Origin: Sphingobacterium sp. T2
GTDB lineage: Bacteria; Bacteroidota; Bacteroidia; Sphingobacteriales; Sphingobacteriaceae
Direction of reading: 5' to 3'
Length of the DNA stretch: 38,756 nucleotides
NCBI RefSeq assembly: GCF_000814685.1
Contig: NZ_JXAC01000025.1
Span: 193-38,948, forward strand
Program-made: the position numbers and the translations under genes
The notes under the pieces: model-generated
Seen by the model: only the letters and a program-made list of their open reading frames with translations
What the model was told of the DNA's origin: nothing
The model's database searches: none
Shown: positions 28,989-37,136 of the stretch, piece by piece
Position numbering within the stretch: position 1 is the first letter of the stretch
Layout of the letters: each line of letters starts with the position of its first letter

Positions 28989-29849
28989 CAAGAATATATT
29001 TTTCGAGGTCTTCGGCACGATGTTCAAAGTATATGCTCTTTCGAACATAGACTGTATAGCTTTCTTTCCCAAAGGTCCCAAGTCTACCGAGTATTGATTT
29101 ACATACAAATCTATATGCTTATACATAACCTCTTCATCCATCTCTTGAGCATGGGCGCGTATATACTCCAATCCGGATTTAGGGTTGGCAAAAGCATATT
29201 CCACACTTTTACGAATAAGCTTGTTGACCTTGTTTTTGATTTCCTCTGGCATATCACGACGGATGGCAATTCCGCCAAGTGGAATAGGACTTTCTGTCGT
29301 TTTCTCCCAATAATCCCCCAAATCCACAACCTTAAACAGTCCTTTATCCTGATAGGTAAAGCGATTTTCGTGGATGATAAGCCCCAAATCTATCCGTTCG
29401 TCCAGCAAGGCTGATTCTATATCGGAGAACACCATGATTTCCTTGTTTTGGAGGGATGGATAGGCCAATCCTAAAAGGAAGTTTGCCGTTGTATATTTTC
29501 CCGGAATGCCCACTTTGAGCTGATGAAATTGCTCCGGCAGAGGCTTTCCAGCAAAAGCAGCAAGCTGTTCGGCTAATTCTGTTCGTTTAGTAATCAGCAG
29601 CGGACCTACCCCAAAGCCCAAGGCTGATCCAGCGTCCAGCAGCTCATAATCCTCCACAGCATAAGCAAAGGCGTGATAACTCAGCTTAGTAATGGCAAGC
29701 TCTCTGTTGAAAGCTTTATGGTTCAGCGTCTCAACATCATGATATTCCACCTCAAAAGTCAAGCCTTCGGTGTCAATCTTATGATGAATCAACGCATCGA
29801 AAATAAAAGTATCGTTAGGACAAGGGGAAAACCCTAAACTTAATTTCAT
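28983..29849 (-). CDS. mqnD: 1,4-dihydroxy-6-naphthoate synthase MqnD
   Basis: MqnD acts in the futalosine route to menaquinone, converting cyclic dehypoxanthine futalosine to 1,4-dihydroxy-6-naphthoate. The 288-residue protein has the family start MKLSLGFSPCPNDTFIFDAL and then EVEYHDVETLNHKAF, AITKLSYHAFAYAVEDYELLDAGSALGFGVGPLLI and LGLIIHENRFTYQDKGL. The fold is that of a periplasmic binding protein, but no signal sequence is present. The start at ATG 29849 is preferred to an upstream in-frame start at 29876. It implies menaquinone synthesis by the Mqn route here. It follows the small membrane protein gene by 51 bases. Confidence 0.93.
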   Translation of the reverse strand: MKLSLGFSPCPNDTFIFDALIHHKIDTEGLTFEVEYHDVETLNHKAFNRELAITKLSYHAFAYAVEDYELLDAGSALGFGVGPLLITKRTELAEQLAAFAGKPLPEQFHQLKVGIPGKYTTANFLLGLAYPSLQNKEIMVFSDIESALLDERIDLGLIIHENRFTYQDKGLFKVVDLGDYWEKTTESPIPLGGIAIRRDMPEEIKNKVNKLIRKSVEYAFANPKSGLEYIRAHAQEMDEEVMYKHIDLYVNQYSVDLGPLGKKAIQSMFERAYTLNIVPKTSKNIFLK

Positions 29850-29900
29850 AAACTTTACTTTAAAATCCGGTTTCAAAATATGATAAGGTACATGAGCACC

Positions 29901-30164
29901 CTACACTTTCAGCTTGGTGAGCCAAATCAACACTACCATAGCAAGGAAAGTTAGCAGCATCACACCTTTGGCCAAAGACTCTTTTCCTGCCCTATAGGCA
30001 AAGCGCACAACAATAAGGTTAATTGCTGCGGCCAGCACATGTATGGCTATAGGTTTTTCGACAAAATAATCTCGTTGCAAAGAAGTGTATTGCGTAAGGA
30101 GATAGGATGCCAAAGGAGCTATGACCCCGATAACCATTCCTAATATAAAGTCTTTCTTCTGCAT
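29901..30164 (-). CDS. Small hypothetical membrane protein
   Basis: An 87-residue protein with three predicted membrane helices (FILGMVIGVIAPLASYLLTQY, HVLAAAINLIVVRFAY, GVMLLTFLAMVVLIWLT). Its start overlaps the surE stop by one base (TAATG), so it is translated together with surE. I do not recognise the family with certainty; short proteins of this kind commonly follow surE in Sphingobacteria. No function can be assigned. Confidence 0.7.
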   Translation of the reverse strand: MQKKDFILGMVIGVIAPLASYLLTQYTSLQRDYFVEKPIAIHVLAAAINLIVVRFAYRAGKESLAKGVMLLTFLAMVVLIWLTKLKV

Positions 30165-30943
30165 TATTTTACATCAAAAGCCCAAGAATTCAACTCCGGA
30201 ATGGCGTGATGCGCCGTCATATCGTATTGTGTAGGCACAATAGAGACATATCCGTTATTAATCGCAAAGACATCAGTATCTTCTCCGCGGTCCACCCAGT
30301 CGTATCTTCCTGTCATCCAGTAATAGTCTCTATTATGTGGATCTTTGCGGTATTCGAATTCTTCCACCCAGCAACCGTTAGCTTGTCTACAGATCTTCAC
30401 ACCTTTAATGCCCTTTTCTATATGGGGAAAATTAACGTTAAGCAGAGTACCTTTAGGAAGACCATTTTGCAACACCTGCTGTGCTATTCCATAAACATAG
30501 GGTCTCGTGTGGGAGAAATCGGCTCCATGAGCAAAATCATCCAATGAGAAGCCTATGGAAGGGATTCCCTCTATAGCTCCTTCTACCGCAGCGGACATGG
30601 TACCCGAATACAGCACGTTGATGGAATAGTTTAGTCCGTGATTTATTCCCGAAACACATAAATCCGGCTTCTTATCTTTAAAGATTCTGTCTACTGCCAA
30701 CTTCACACAATCCACCGGCGTGCCCGAACATTTATACATCTCCACACCAGGATATAATTCTATTTTATCCAATCGTAAGGGCTTGGCAATGGTAATCGCA
30801 TGTCCCATTCCGGACTGTGGGGCGTCCGGCGCCACCACAACTACATTTCCCAGTCTTTGCATTTCTTCCAGCAACACCTTGATACCGGGTGCTGTAATGC
30901 CATCATCATTTACGACAAGGATTGTCGGTTTCTTCTTTGTCAT
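30164..30943 (-). CDS. surE: 5'/3'-nucleotidase SurE
   Basis: SurE is a metal-dependent phosphatase acting on nucleoside monophosphates, and on short polyphosphate in some species. The 259-residue protein has ILVVNDDGITAPGI with the metal-binding Asp pair, VVVVAPDAPQSGMGHAIT, CSGTPVDCVKLAVD, CVSGINHGLNYSINVLYSGTMSAAVEGAIEGIPSIGFSL and the C-terminal DVFAINNGYVSIVPTQYDMTAH. The length is normal. It heads a likely surE-membrane protein-mqnD unit. Confidence 0.97.
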   Translation of the reverse strand: MTKKKPTILVVNDDGITAPGIKVLLEEMQRLGNVVVVAPDAPQSGMGHAITIAKPLRLDKIELYPGVEMYKCSGTPVDCVKLAVDRIFKDKKPDLCVSGINHGLNYSINVLYSGTMSAAVEGAIEGIPSIGFSLDDFAHGADFSHTRPYVYGIAQQVLQNGLPKGTLLNVNFPHIEKGIKGVKICRQANGCWVEEFEYRKDPHNRDYYWMTGRYDWVDRGEDTDVFAINNGYVSIVPTQYDMTAHHAIPELNSWAFDVK

Positions 30944-30963
30944 AATGCTAAGTTAGGAAAAAT

Positions 30964-30992
30964 AAAAAAACTCCGACATATGCCGGAGTTTT
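30964..30992 (-). terminator. Terminator after the CsbD-like gene
   Basis: AAAACTCCG (30967-30975), loop ACATATGC, CGGAGTTTT (30984-30992). The minus strand ends in a T-run of seven. It lies just after the csbD-like stop at 31009 and before the surE start. Confidence 0.8.
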
Positions 30993-31008
30993 ACGTATTA
31001 GTTTTGGT

Positions 31009-31197
31009 TTAACCTAAACTTTTCAACCAGTCTACTACTTCTTCACGAGCTTTACCCATTTTTTGCTGTAGACGACCGATTAATTCATCTTCTTGTCCTT
31101 CTTCGTATTTAAGATCGTCATCCGTCCAATCGGCATATTGTTGTTTGATCTTACCTTTCATAACATTCCATTTTCCTTTTAAATCCAGTTTGTCCAT
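31009..31197 (-). CDS. CsbD-family stress protein
   Basis: A 62-residue hydrophilic protein of the CsbD family, from ATG 31197 ([48 protein letters not shown]). It has the typical repeated K-G-K-x-K-x-x-x-G pattern, small size and charge. The RBS AAAGGAC lies nine bases upstream of the chosen start. CsbD-like proteins rise under general stress in several phyla; the function is unknown. Single gene with its own terminator. Confidence 0.92.
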   Translation of the reverse strand: MDKLDLKGKWNVMKGKIKQQYADWTDDDLKYEEGQEDELIGRLQQKMGKAREEVVDWLKSLG

Positions 31198-31280
31198 AAC
31201 ATGTCCTTTCATTTTATTAAGTACAGTACTAACAAGTGGTGATAGGACAAGTTTGTCATCATAACGTCATGAAAGAAAAC

Positions 31281-31304
31281 AAAAAACTCGGCTTTTCGCC
31301 GAGT
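31281..31304 (-). terminator. Terminator of nadD
   Basis: ACTCGGC-TTTTC-GCCGAGT (31286-31304); the minus strand continues with a T-run of six or more (31286-31281). It lies nine bases after the nadD stop. Confidence 0.85.
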
Positions 31305-31312
31305 CTTGTCTT

Positions 31313-31894
31313 TTAAAGATATAATCCTTTTTTATCTATGAATTCTGCCACTTTGTCGGGCGTAAAAAACTTTATATTTTTTCCAGCTTTTACTGCCTGT
31401 CTGATAAAAGTAGAGGAAAGCTCCATCAGGGGTGTGTCCGTCATCATCACCGCAGGATGGTTCTTCAAGTCTCCTCCCTCAAATCCCGGACGGGGATACA
31501 CTATTATCTTGTAATCCCGAAGTATGATATCCGCATTTTTCCATTTGTGAAGGCCAGCAAGATTATCCTCGCCCATGATGAGCACAAAATCCCGATGTGG
31601 GTATTTCTCATGCAAATGAATTAAGGTGTCAATAGTATAGGATGGTTGCGGCAGCTTGAATTCTATGTCGCTTGCACGAAAATAGTCAATGCCTTCTATG
31701 GCAAGATTTACCATCTCCAACCTATCGTACATGTTGGCTAAGGATTTTTTTTCCTTGAAAGGATTATGTGGCGACACGACAAACCACACCTCATCCAAAT
31801 CCGTGAAATTGGCCATATAATTGGCTATTATCAAATGCCCTGTATGAATGGGGTTGAATGAACCAAAAAATAAACCAATCTTCTTGTTAGCCAT
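31313..31894 (-). CDS. nadD: Nicotinate-nucleotide adenylyltransferase
   Basis: NadD makes nicotinate adenine dinucleotide from NaMN and ATP in NAD synthesis. The 193-residue protein has the nucleotidyltransferase motif GLFFGSFNPIHTGHLIIANYM, VVSPHNPFKEKKSL, FVLIMGEDNLAGLHKWKN and the second ATP-site motif SSTFIRQAVKAGKNI. The start shares a base with the gmk stop (TAATG), so the two are coupled. It is the last gene of yicC-gmk-nadD. Confidence 0.97.
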   Translation of the reverse strand: MANKKIGLFFGSFNPIHTGHLIIANYMANFTDLDEVWFVVSPHNPFKEKKSLANMYDRLEMVNLAIEGIDYFRASDIEFKLPQPSYTIDTLIHLHEKYPHRDFVLIMGEDNLAGLHKWKNADIILRDYKIIVYPRPGFEGGDLKNHPAVMMTDTPLMELSSTFIRQAVKAGKNIKFFTPDKVAEFIDKKGLYL

Positions 31895-32463
31895 TATTTT
31901 GCAAGGAAATCCAACACTAATTTTTCAGCCTCCTGTTTGGCTGTCTCCAAATCAAAATTGTTCAAGATGACGTCAAACTTATCGGCATAACTCAATTCTT
32001 TTTCCGCTTTAGCAAAACGTTCCTGTAGTTTTTCTTCCGAGTCGGTGCCCCTTCCTGCCAAGCGTTGTTTCAACACCTCCAAAGAAGGAGGATTCACAAA
32101 AATCGCCAAAGCCTGGTCCGGAAATTTAGAACGCAGACGCAAGCCCCCCACCACGTCAATATCGAAGATAACATGCTTTCCTAAAGCCCAAATACGCTCT
32201 ACTTCCGAACGCAAAGTACCATAATATGTTCCGGAATACACTTCTTCAAATTCAATAAATTCCTGCTTGGCCACACGGTGCAAAAACTCTTCTTTCGTAA
32301 TAAAATAGTAGTCTTTGCCATCCACCTCATTGCCTCGAGGCTCACGTGTACTTGCCGAGATGGAAAACTCCAATTTATCATTGAATTTTTCTAGTAAATG
32401 CTTGACAATAGTTGTTTTGCCTGCACCTGAAGGCGCTGAAAAAATAATTAGCTTTCCGCTCAT
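31894..32463 (-). CDS. gmk: Guanylate kinase
   Basis: Gmk phosphorylates GMP to GDP. The 189-residue protein has the P-loop IIFSAPSGAGKTTIVKHL, the GMP-site SISASTREPRGNEVDGKDYYFITKEEF, FIEFEEVYSGTYYGTLRSEVE and HVIFDIDVVGGLRL. It lies five bases after yicC and overlaps nadD by one base. Confidence 0.98.
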   Translation of the reverse strand: MSGKLIIFSAPSGAGKTTIVKHLLEKFNDKLEFSISASTREPRGNEVDGKDYYFITKEEFLHRVAKQEFIEFEEVYSGTYYGTLRSEVERIWALGKHVIFDIDVVGGLRLRSKFPDQALAIFVNPPSLEVLKQRLAGRGTDSEEKLQERFAKAEKELSYADKFDVILNNFDLETAKQEAEKLVLDFLAK

Positions 32464-32468
32464 ATATG

Positions 32469-33341
32469 TTATAGTACGTTTAATAGTTGTTCTTTAATCT
32501 TTTCGAGTTCTTCTTTCATGCGGACTACGATCTGCTGTATGTCCGCATTGTTGGCTTTAGATCCCAACGTATTAATCTCACGTCCCATTTCCTGGGAGAT
32601 GAACCCTAATTTTTTTCCATTGGAATCCGGCGAGTTGAGTTCTTGGATAAAGTAGTTGCAGTGGCTTTTGAGTCTCACTTTCTCTTCGGTGATGTCCAGC
32701 TTGTCGATATAGAAAACGATTTCCTGTTCAAACCGGTTTTTATCAATATTATCAGCTCCTACTGCTTCCTCCATATATTGATTGAGACGCTCCCGGATCA
32801 AGGGAATTCGGTCTCCCTCCACGCTTTCCACTTCCGTAAGATAATTCAAAATGAGATAAACGCGCTTTTCTAGGTCTCCTTTAAGAATGCGTCCCTCGTC
32901 GGCACGAAAGACGTTAAATTGCTCTACCGCCTTGTAAAAGGCTTCCATAAGCACCTTTCCTTCTTCTTCGTCCACTTCGTCGTTTGTGGAGATCACTTCA
33001 GGCATGTTGAGCGCCAAGCTGAAAAGATCTGTTTTTTCTTCGCCTACTTCCATAGCTATCTCCTTCAGCTGGGTGTAATATTTCTTAAGAAGTTCTGCGT
33101 TTATCGTAGATGCTTTTGCTGTTTGGTCAGCATATTCTGCCGTAACGGCAATATTTACTTTTCCGCGCTCGATAAGTTTACTGCATTCCGCACGGAGGGT
33201 AAGTTCCTTGTCCGATACGACCTTCGGAAGACGTAATCCTAATTCGAGGAACTTTGAATTAAGTGATTTTATCTCGACAGTGTATTTTACTTTCGCATTT
33301 TCATGCGTTCCCACACCGTAGCCGGTCATTGATTTTATCAT
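32469..33341 (-). CDS. YicC/YloC-family endoribonuclease
   Basis: A 290-residue YicC-family protein, now known in E. coli as an RNase acting in small-RNA turnover. It has the signature start MIKSMTGYG, VEIKSLNSKFLELGLRLP, and the C-terminal DUF1732 region (KLDITEEKVRLKSHCNYFIQEL, GKKLGFISQEMGREINTLGSKANN). The start is ATG 33341, as the family begins MIKSMTG; a TTG two codons earlier is the alternative. A -7 box ends four bases upstream, so a leaderless mRNA is expected. It heads yicC-gmk-nadD, a neighbourhood also seen in other phyla as yicC-gmk. Confidence 0.93.
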   Translation of the reverse strand: MIKSMTGYGVGTHENAKVKYTVEIKSLNSKFLELGLRLPKVVSDKELTLRAECSKLIERGKVNIAVTAEYADQTAKASTINAELLKKYYTQLKEIAMEVGEEKTDLFSLALNMPEVISTNDEVDEEEGKVLMEAFYKAVEQFNVFRADEGRILKGDLEKRVYLILNYLTEVESVEGDRIPLIRERLNQYMEEAVGADNIDKNRFEQEIVFYIDKLDITEEKVRLKSHCNYFIQELNSPDSNGKKLGFISQEMGREINTLGSKANNADIQQIVVRMKEELEKIKEQLLNVL

Positions 33342-33344
33342 ACG

Positions 33345-33352
33345 CAAAGGTA
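33345..33352 (-). promoter_or_regulatory. -7 box next to the yicC start codon
   Basis: TACCTTTG on the minus strand matches TAnnTTTG exactly and ends only three bases before ATG 33341 (box, CGT, ATG). No strong -33 is seen. If used, the mRNA would begin at or beside the start codon. Confidence 0.5.
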
Positions 33353-33400
33353 TGAAAACTAATACTAAAAGAGAATTTTACCTATCTGAAGAGAAAAATT

Positions 33401-34034
33401 TTACTTCTTTTTCAGATATTCTATTACGGGAGGGAGTAATGATATACCTATTATGGCTAACACCATCAAAGAAAAATTCATTCTGAATAAAAGATATCTG
33501 CCCGAAGAAATATCCTGCCAGCAGAAAAAGAGTAACCCATAACACCCCACCTAAGATGTTGAACTTACCAAACTGCCTGTACTTCATCCTCGATATGCCG
33601 GCCACGAAAGGAGCAAATGTACGTACTATAGGCACAAAACGAGCATATACTATGGTCTTGTTTCCGTATTTAGCATAAAAGTTTTGAGTCTTCTCCAAGT
33701 AGGAAGGTTTGAAAATTCGAGACTTGCCATTGAAAACACGCACCCCCACATGCTTGCCGATTTCATAGTTTATTAAATCTCCTAACACTGCAGCAGCAAT
33801 CAATAGAATCAGCATGGTGAAGAGCGAAAGGTCGGTTTCCGGCTTTGCAATAAGTGAGCCTATGGCAAACAACACAGAGTCGCCAGGAAGAAAAGGAGTA
33901 ACCACCAGTCCCGTTTCGGCGAAGATGATCACAAACAATATCAAATACGTCCATGATTGATAATCGTTGATGATGTCCACCAGATGCTTATCAATATGGA
34001 GAATAAAATCTATTAATGTGCTGACAATATCCAT
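33401..34034 (-). CDS. DedA-family membrane protein (first copy), one frame break
   Basis: A DedA/SNARE-associated inner-membrane protein of about 211 residues; members of this family act in lipid-carrier or phospholipid flipping. It has FAETGLVVTPFLPGDSVLFAIGSL, DLINYEIGKHVGVRVFNGKS, FYAKYGNKTIVYARFVPIVRTFAPFVAGISRM and GYFFGQISFIQNEF. At 33472-33476 one T too many (minus strand) throws the end out of frame; removing it gives EFSLMVLAIIGISLLPPVIEYLKKKK and a stop at 33401-33403, matching the tail of its neighbour. ATG 34034 (MDIVSTLIDFILHIDKHL) aligns with the start of the second copy. It lies 22 bases after that gene. Confidence 0.88.
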
Positions 34035-34056
34035 ATCCAACAAAAAAAAGGAAGTA

Positions 34057-34713
34057 TTATACTTCCTTCTTCTTAAATTTTTCTTTCAAAATCTCTATTA
34101 TGATTGGCAGTACGGATACAAAAATTATCAGCAATACCACCTTTGAAAAATTATCACGAATAAAAGGAATATTTCCTAGGAAATATCCGGCTAAGGTTAT
34201 TCCTACTACCCACAAGATAGCCCCTACAATGTTGTAAGTAAGGAAAGTACCATAGTTCATCCGCCCTATGCCTGCTACGAAGGGAGCTAAAGTACGGACT
34301 ATAGGCACAAAACGGGCGATAACTATAGTCTTACTGCCGTACTTTTCATAGAACGAATGTGTCTTATCGAGCTGCTCATCGGTAACCATATGTTTTCCGA
34401 AAAGCTTAAACTTAGTGACACGCAAACCAAAATGCTTTCCTATGGAATAATTGAGAGAATCTCCTGTTACCGCCGCCACAAGAAGAATTAAAATCAACAC
34501 CCATATGTTCAGCTCATTAGGTTGTGCTGCCAACATTCCTGCCGCAAATAGCAACGAATCGCCAGGAAGAAAAGGCATCACCACAACTCCTGTCTCTACA
34601 AAAATGATAAGAAACAGAATCAAGTAGGTCCACATCTGATAGTTGTTTACTATCTCTACCAGATGGTCGTCCACATGTAATATAAAATCTATTAGTCCGT
34701 AAATAATATCCAA
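34057..34713 (-). CDS. DedA-family membrane protein (second copy)
   Basis: A 218-residue intact DedA protein. It has the conserved FVETGVVVMPFLPGDSLLFAAG, DSLNYSIGKHFG, FYEKYGSKTIVIARFVPIVRTLAPFVAGIGRMNY and a C-terminal helix (VVLLIIFVSVLPIIIEIL) with a basic tail. It and the next gene are close paralogues from tandem duplication. It lies 13 bases after dnaN and is presumably cotranscribed with it. Confidence 0.93.
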   Translation of the reverse strand: MDIIYGLIDFILHVDDHLVEIVNNYQMWTYLILFLIIFVETGVVVMPFLPGDSLLFAAGMLAAQPNELNIWVLILILLVAAVTGDSLNYSIGKHFGLRVTKFKLFGKHMVTDEQLDKTHSFYEKYGSKTIVIARFVPIVRTLAPFVAGIGRMNYGTFLTYNIVGAILWVVGITLAGYFLGNIPFIRDNFSKVVLLIIFVSVLPIIIEILKEKFKKKEV

Positions 34714-34726
34714 AACGAGCTAACCT

Positions 34727-35851
34727 CTAATTATAATTATTTAACATCACCGGCATCACCAACATCAAGATATCTTCATTATCCTTCTTCACAGAAGGCA
34801 ACAACAATCCTGCACGATTTGGTGTACTCATCTCCAACACCACCTCTTCACTGTCTAAGTTTGACAACATCTCGATAAGGAATTTGGCGTTAAAACCTAT
34901 TTCCATATCTTCTCCTTCAAACTGACAGCTTAAACGTTCGTATGCTTCATTAGAGAAGTCAAGATCTTCTGCCGAGATATTCAATTCCGAACCGCTGATC
35001 TTCAAACGTACCTGATGCGTGGTCTTATTTGCAAAGATTACCACACGACGCAAGGTATTTAAGAATAATGCACGGTCCACAGTAAGCTTATTTGGATTTA
35101 CCTGAGGAATTACCGCTTCATAATCTGGATAGCGCTCATCCACTAGGCGGCATATTAAGTGAATAGAACCGAACTGGAAGAACGCATTGGTATTGTTATA
35201 TTCTATAGAAACCGTGGTATCATCCGAAGGTAACGACGATTTCAACAGGGTCAAAGCTTTCTTAGGCAAGATGATGGAAGCAGTCTTTTCTGCGCCTACA
35301 TCTGTACGGCGATATCTTACAAGTCGGTGTGCGTCGGTAGACACAAAAGTGATGTTCTGATCACTAAACTGTACATATACCCCCGACATTGCCGGCCTAA
35401 GCTCGTCAGTACTTACCGCAAAAAGAGTTTTATTAATAGCTTCCGCCAGAATAGCGGCCGATAATTTCACTGTAGAGACATTGTCTACTACCGGAATTTT
35501 AGGGAAATCATCTGCATTTTCGCCGCTCAATTTGTATTTACCGTCGCCAGCGCTGATTTCTATTGTCAACGTATTAGTATCTACCGAAAAGGCTACAGGC
35601 TGGTCAGGAAGCGTCTTCAATGTGTCAATCAAAATTTTTGACGGCATGGCTACTCTACCTTCTTCTTTTGCTTCTATAGACAAAGAAGTAACCATACTAG
35701 TCTGCAAATCTGTCGCTGAGATGGTCAGCGTATTGTCCTTTATCTCAAACAAAAAGTTCTCCAAAATAGGAAGAACGGTACTGCTACTTGACGCGCCACT
35801 GATGGCTTGAAGTTGTTTTAATAAAACAGATGTGGATACAATAAATCTCAT
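34727..35851 (-). CDS. dnaN: DNA polymerase III subunit beta (sliding clamp)
   Basis: The processivity clamp of the replicative polymerase. The 374-residue protein is full length, with three clamp domains: MRFIVSTSVLLKQLQAISGASSSSTVLPILENFLFEIKD at the start, SGENADDFPKIP, ISTDELRPAMSGVYVQF, STDAHRLVRYRR and the C-terminal LIEMLSNLDSEEVVLEMSTPNRAGLLLP and LMLVMPVML. The upstream region is shared with holB, which is divergent. dnaA is not in the window. Confidence 0.98.
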   Translation of the reverse strand: MRFIVSTSVLLKQLQAISGASSSSTVLPILENFLFEIKDNTLTISATDLQTSMVTSLSIEAKEEGRVAMPSKILIDTLKTLPDQPVAFSVDTNTLTIEISAGDGKYKLSGENADDFPKIPVVDNVSTVKLSAAILAEAINKTLFAVSTDELRPAMSGVYVQFSDQNITFVSTDAHRLVRYRRTDVGAEKTASIILPKKALTLLKSSLPSDDTTVSIEYNNTNAFFQFGSIHLICRLVDERYPDYEAVIPQVNPNKLTVDRALFLNTLRRVVIFANKTTHQVRLKISGSELNISAEDLDFSNEAYERLSCQFEGEDMEIGFNAKFLIEMLSNLDSEEVVLEMSTPNRAGLLLPSVKKDNEDILMLVMPVMLNNYN

Positions 35852-35957
35852 GTGCTATTTGCGATAAATTACTTATATGCAATATTACATAATTTATGTC
35901 TAAAATTATAATGGTGCACTATTACAATGTTATTATTATAGACAATTTTAATTTTAG

Positions 35958-35965
35958 TACATTTG
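35958..35965 (+). promoter_or_regulatory. -7 box of the holB promoter
   Basis: TACATTTG matches TAnnTTTG exactly, 13 bases before ATG 35979. No TTTG is visible at about 19 bases upstream, where the sequence is very AT-rich. Confidence 0.5.
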
Positions 35966-35978
35966 TCTAGAAATAAAT

Positions 35979-37126
35979 ATGCTATTCAGAGAGATAATTG
36001 GTCATCAAGAGGTTAAAAGACATTTAATCAATTCGGATAAAAAACAACCGTGTAAGTCATGCACAGCTGTTTTTGGGGCCGGAAGGTTCTGGATCTCTTG
36101 CTCTTGCGGTAGCATATGCACAATATATCAATTGCGAACACCGTACGGACGAAGACAGCTGTGGGCAATGTCCTTCGTGCCGCAAATACGAAAAGCTTAT
36201 CCATCCGGACCTTCACTTTTCGTATCCTTTTTTCCCTACGAAGGAGCTAGCTGTAGCTACCGACGTGCTGAAAGAATGGAGAGAAGCTTTTCTCACCAAT
36301 CCCTACTTGGGAATGGATTATTGGAGGGATAGGCTTGATGCCGGCAACAAGCAGGCCAACATTCCCATCAAGGAAGCACATGACATCATCAAAAAGCTTA
36401 GCTTGAAAGCCTATGAGGCTGAATACAAGGTTTTGATCATGTGGCTTCCGGAATATCTGGATAAAGAGGGAAATGCCTTGCTTAAGCTTATCGAAGAACC
36501 GCCGGCAAAAACTCTTTTCCTACTGGTAGCAGAAAACCAGGAAAAGATTTTGAATACCATTATCTCGCGCACGCAGCTGGTCAAAATCAACAAGGTTAGT
36601 CATGAAGAGATAACAAACTACCTTGTAGAGAAACACAGCCTTCCGCACAACGAGGCAAGAGAGATTGCCTTCATCGCCGACGGCAATATTCAGGACGCTT
36701 TAAATCTGCTGCAAAACAAAGAACATAGCAGCAACTTTCAACTTTTCGTGGAATGGCTTCGCACCATAGTGACAGACAGAGGATCAGATCTGATACGTAT
36801 CAGCGAGGAGAGACTTGCTTCCCTAGGACGCGAGAATCAGAAAAGCTTCATCCTCTATGCCATCAACATGATTAGGCAGATCATTCTGATGCAACAAGGG
36901 TTGAAAAATTTAGTGTTTCTGCGAGAAGAAGAGTTAAAATTTGTAGAAAAATTCAAGTGAATTATATCAAATTGAACAATTGACCGAAACCATAGGGCTG
37001 TTAGAAAAAACACATTATGGTATTGAAAGGAATGGTAATCCTAAAATATTATTTTTAGATTTATCTTTGCAATTAGTTTTATTGTTCAAATATCAAACGT
37101 TCCCACAAGGGACTCAATATATATAG
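35979..37126 (+). CDS. holB: DNA polymerase III subunit delta', two frame breaks
   Basis: The delta' subunit of the clamp loader, about 381 residues after repair. It opens MLFREIIGHQEVKRHLINS, then RVSHAQLFLGPEGSGSLALAVAYAQYINC, with a degenerate P-loop as expected for delta', and a C-x8-C-x2-C zinc module (CEHRTDEDSCGQCPSC). The lid follows (NALLKLIEEPPAKTLFLLV) with the SRT-like ISRTQLV. One A too many at 36039-36044 breaks the start. A second extra A at 36947-36957 cuts the end; without it the frame continues ELYQIEQLTETIGLLEKTHYGIERNGNPKILFLDLSLQLV to the stop at 37124-37126. This is essential, so base-calling error is likely. It lies ten bases before ricT. Confidence 0.9.
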
Positions 37127-37136
37127 AAAGAAAATT

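Noticed and set aside
35852-35978. Replication origin next to dnaN
   Set aside because: The region is AT-rich but shows no TTATCCACA-like DnaA boxes and dnaA is not present; dnaN is often away from the origin in Bacteroidota.
37062-37069. Perfect TATCTTTG box as a promoter for ricT
   Set aside because: It lies inside the repaired C-terminal coding part of holB (LDLSLQL), has no -33 element, and ricT follows holB by ten bases.
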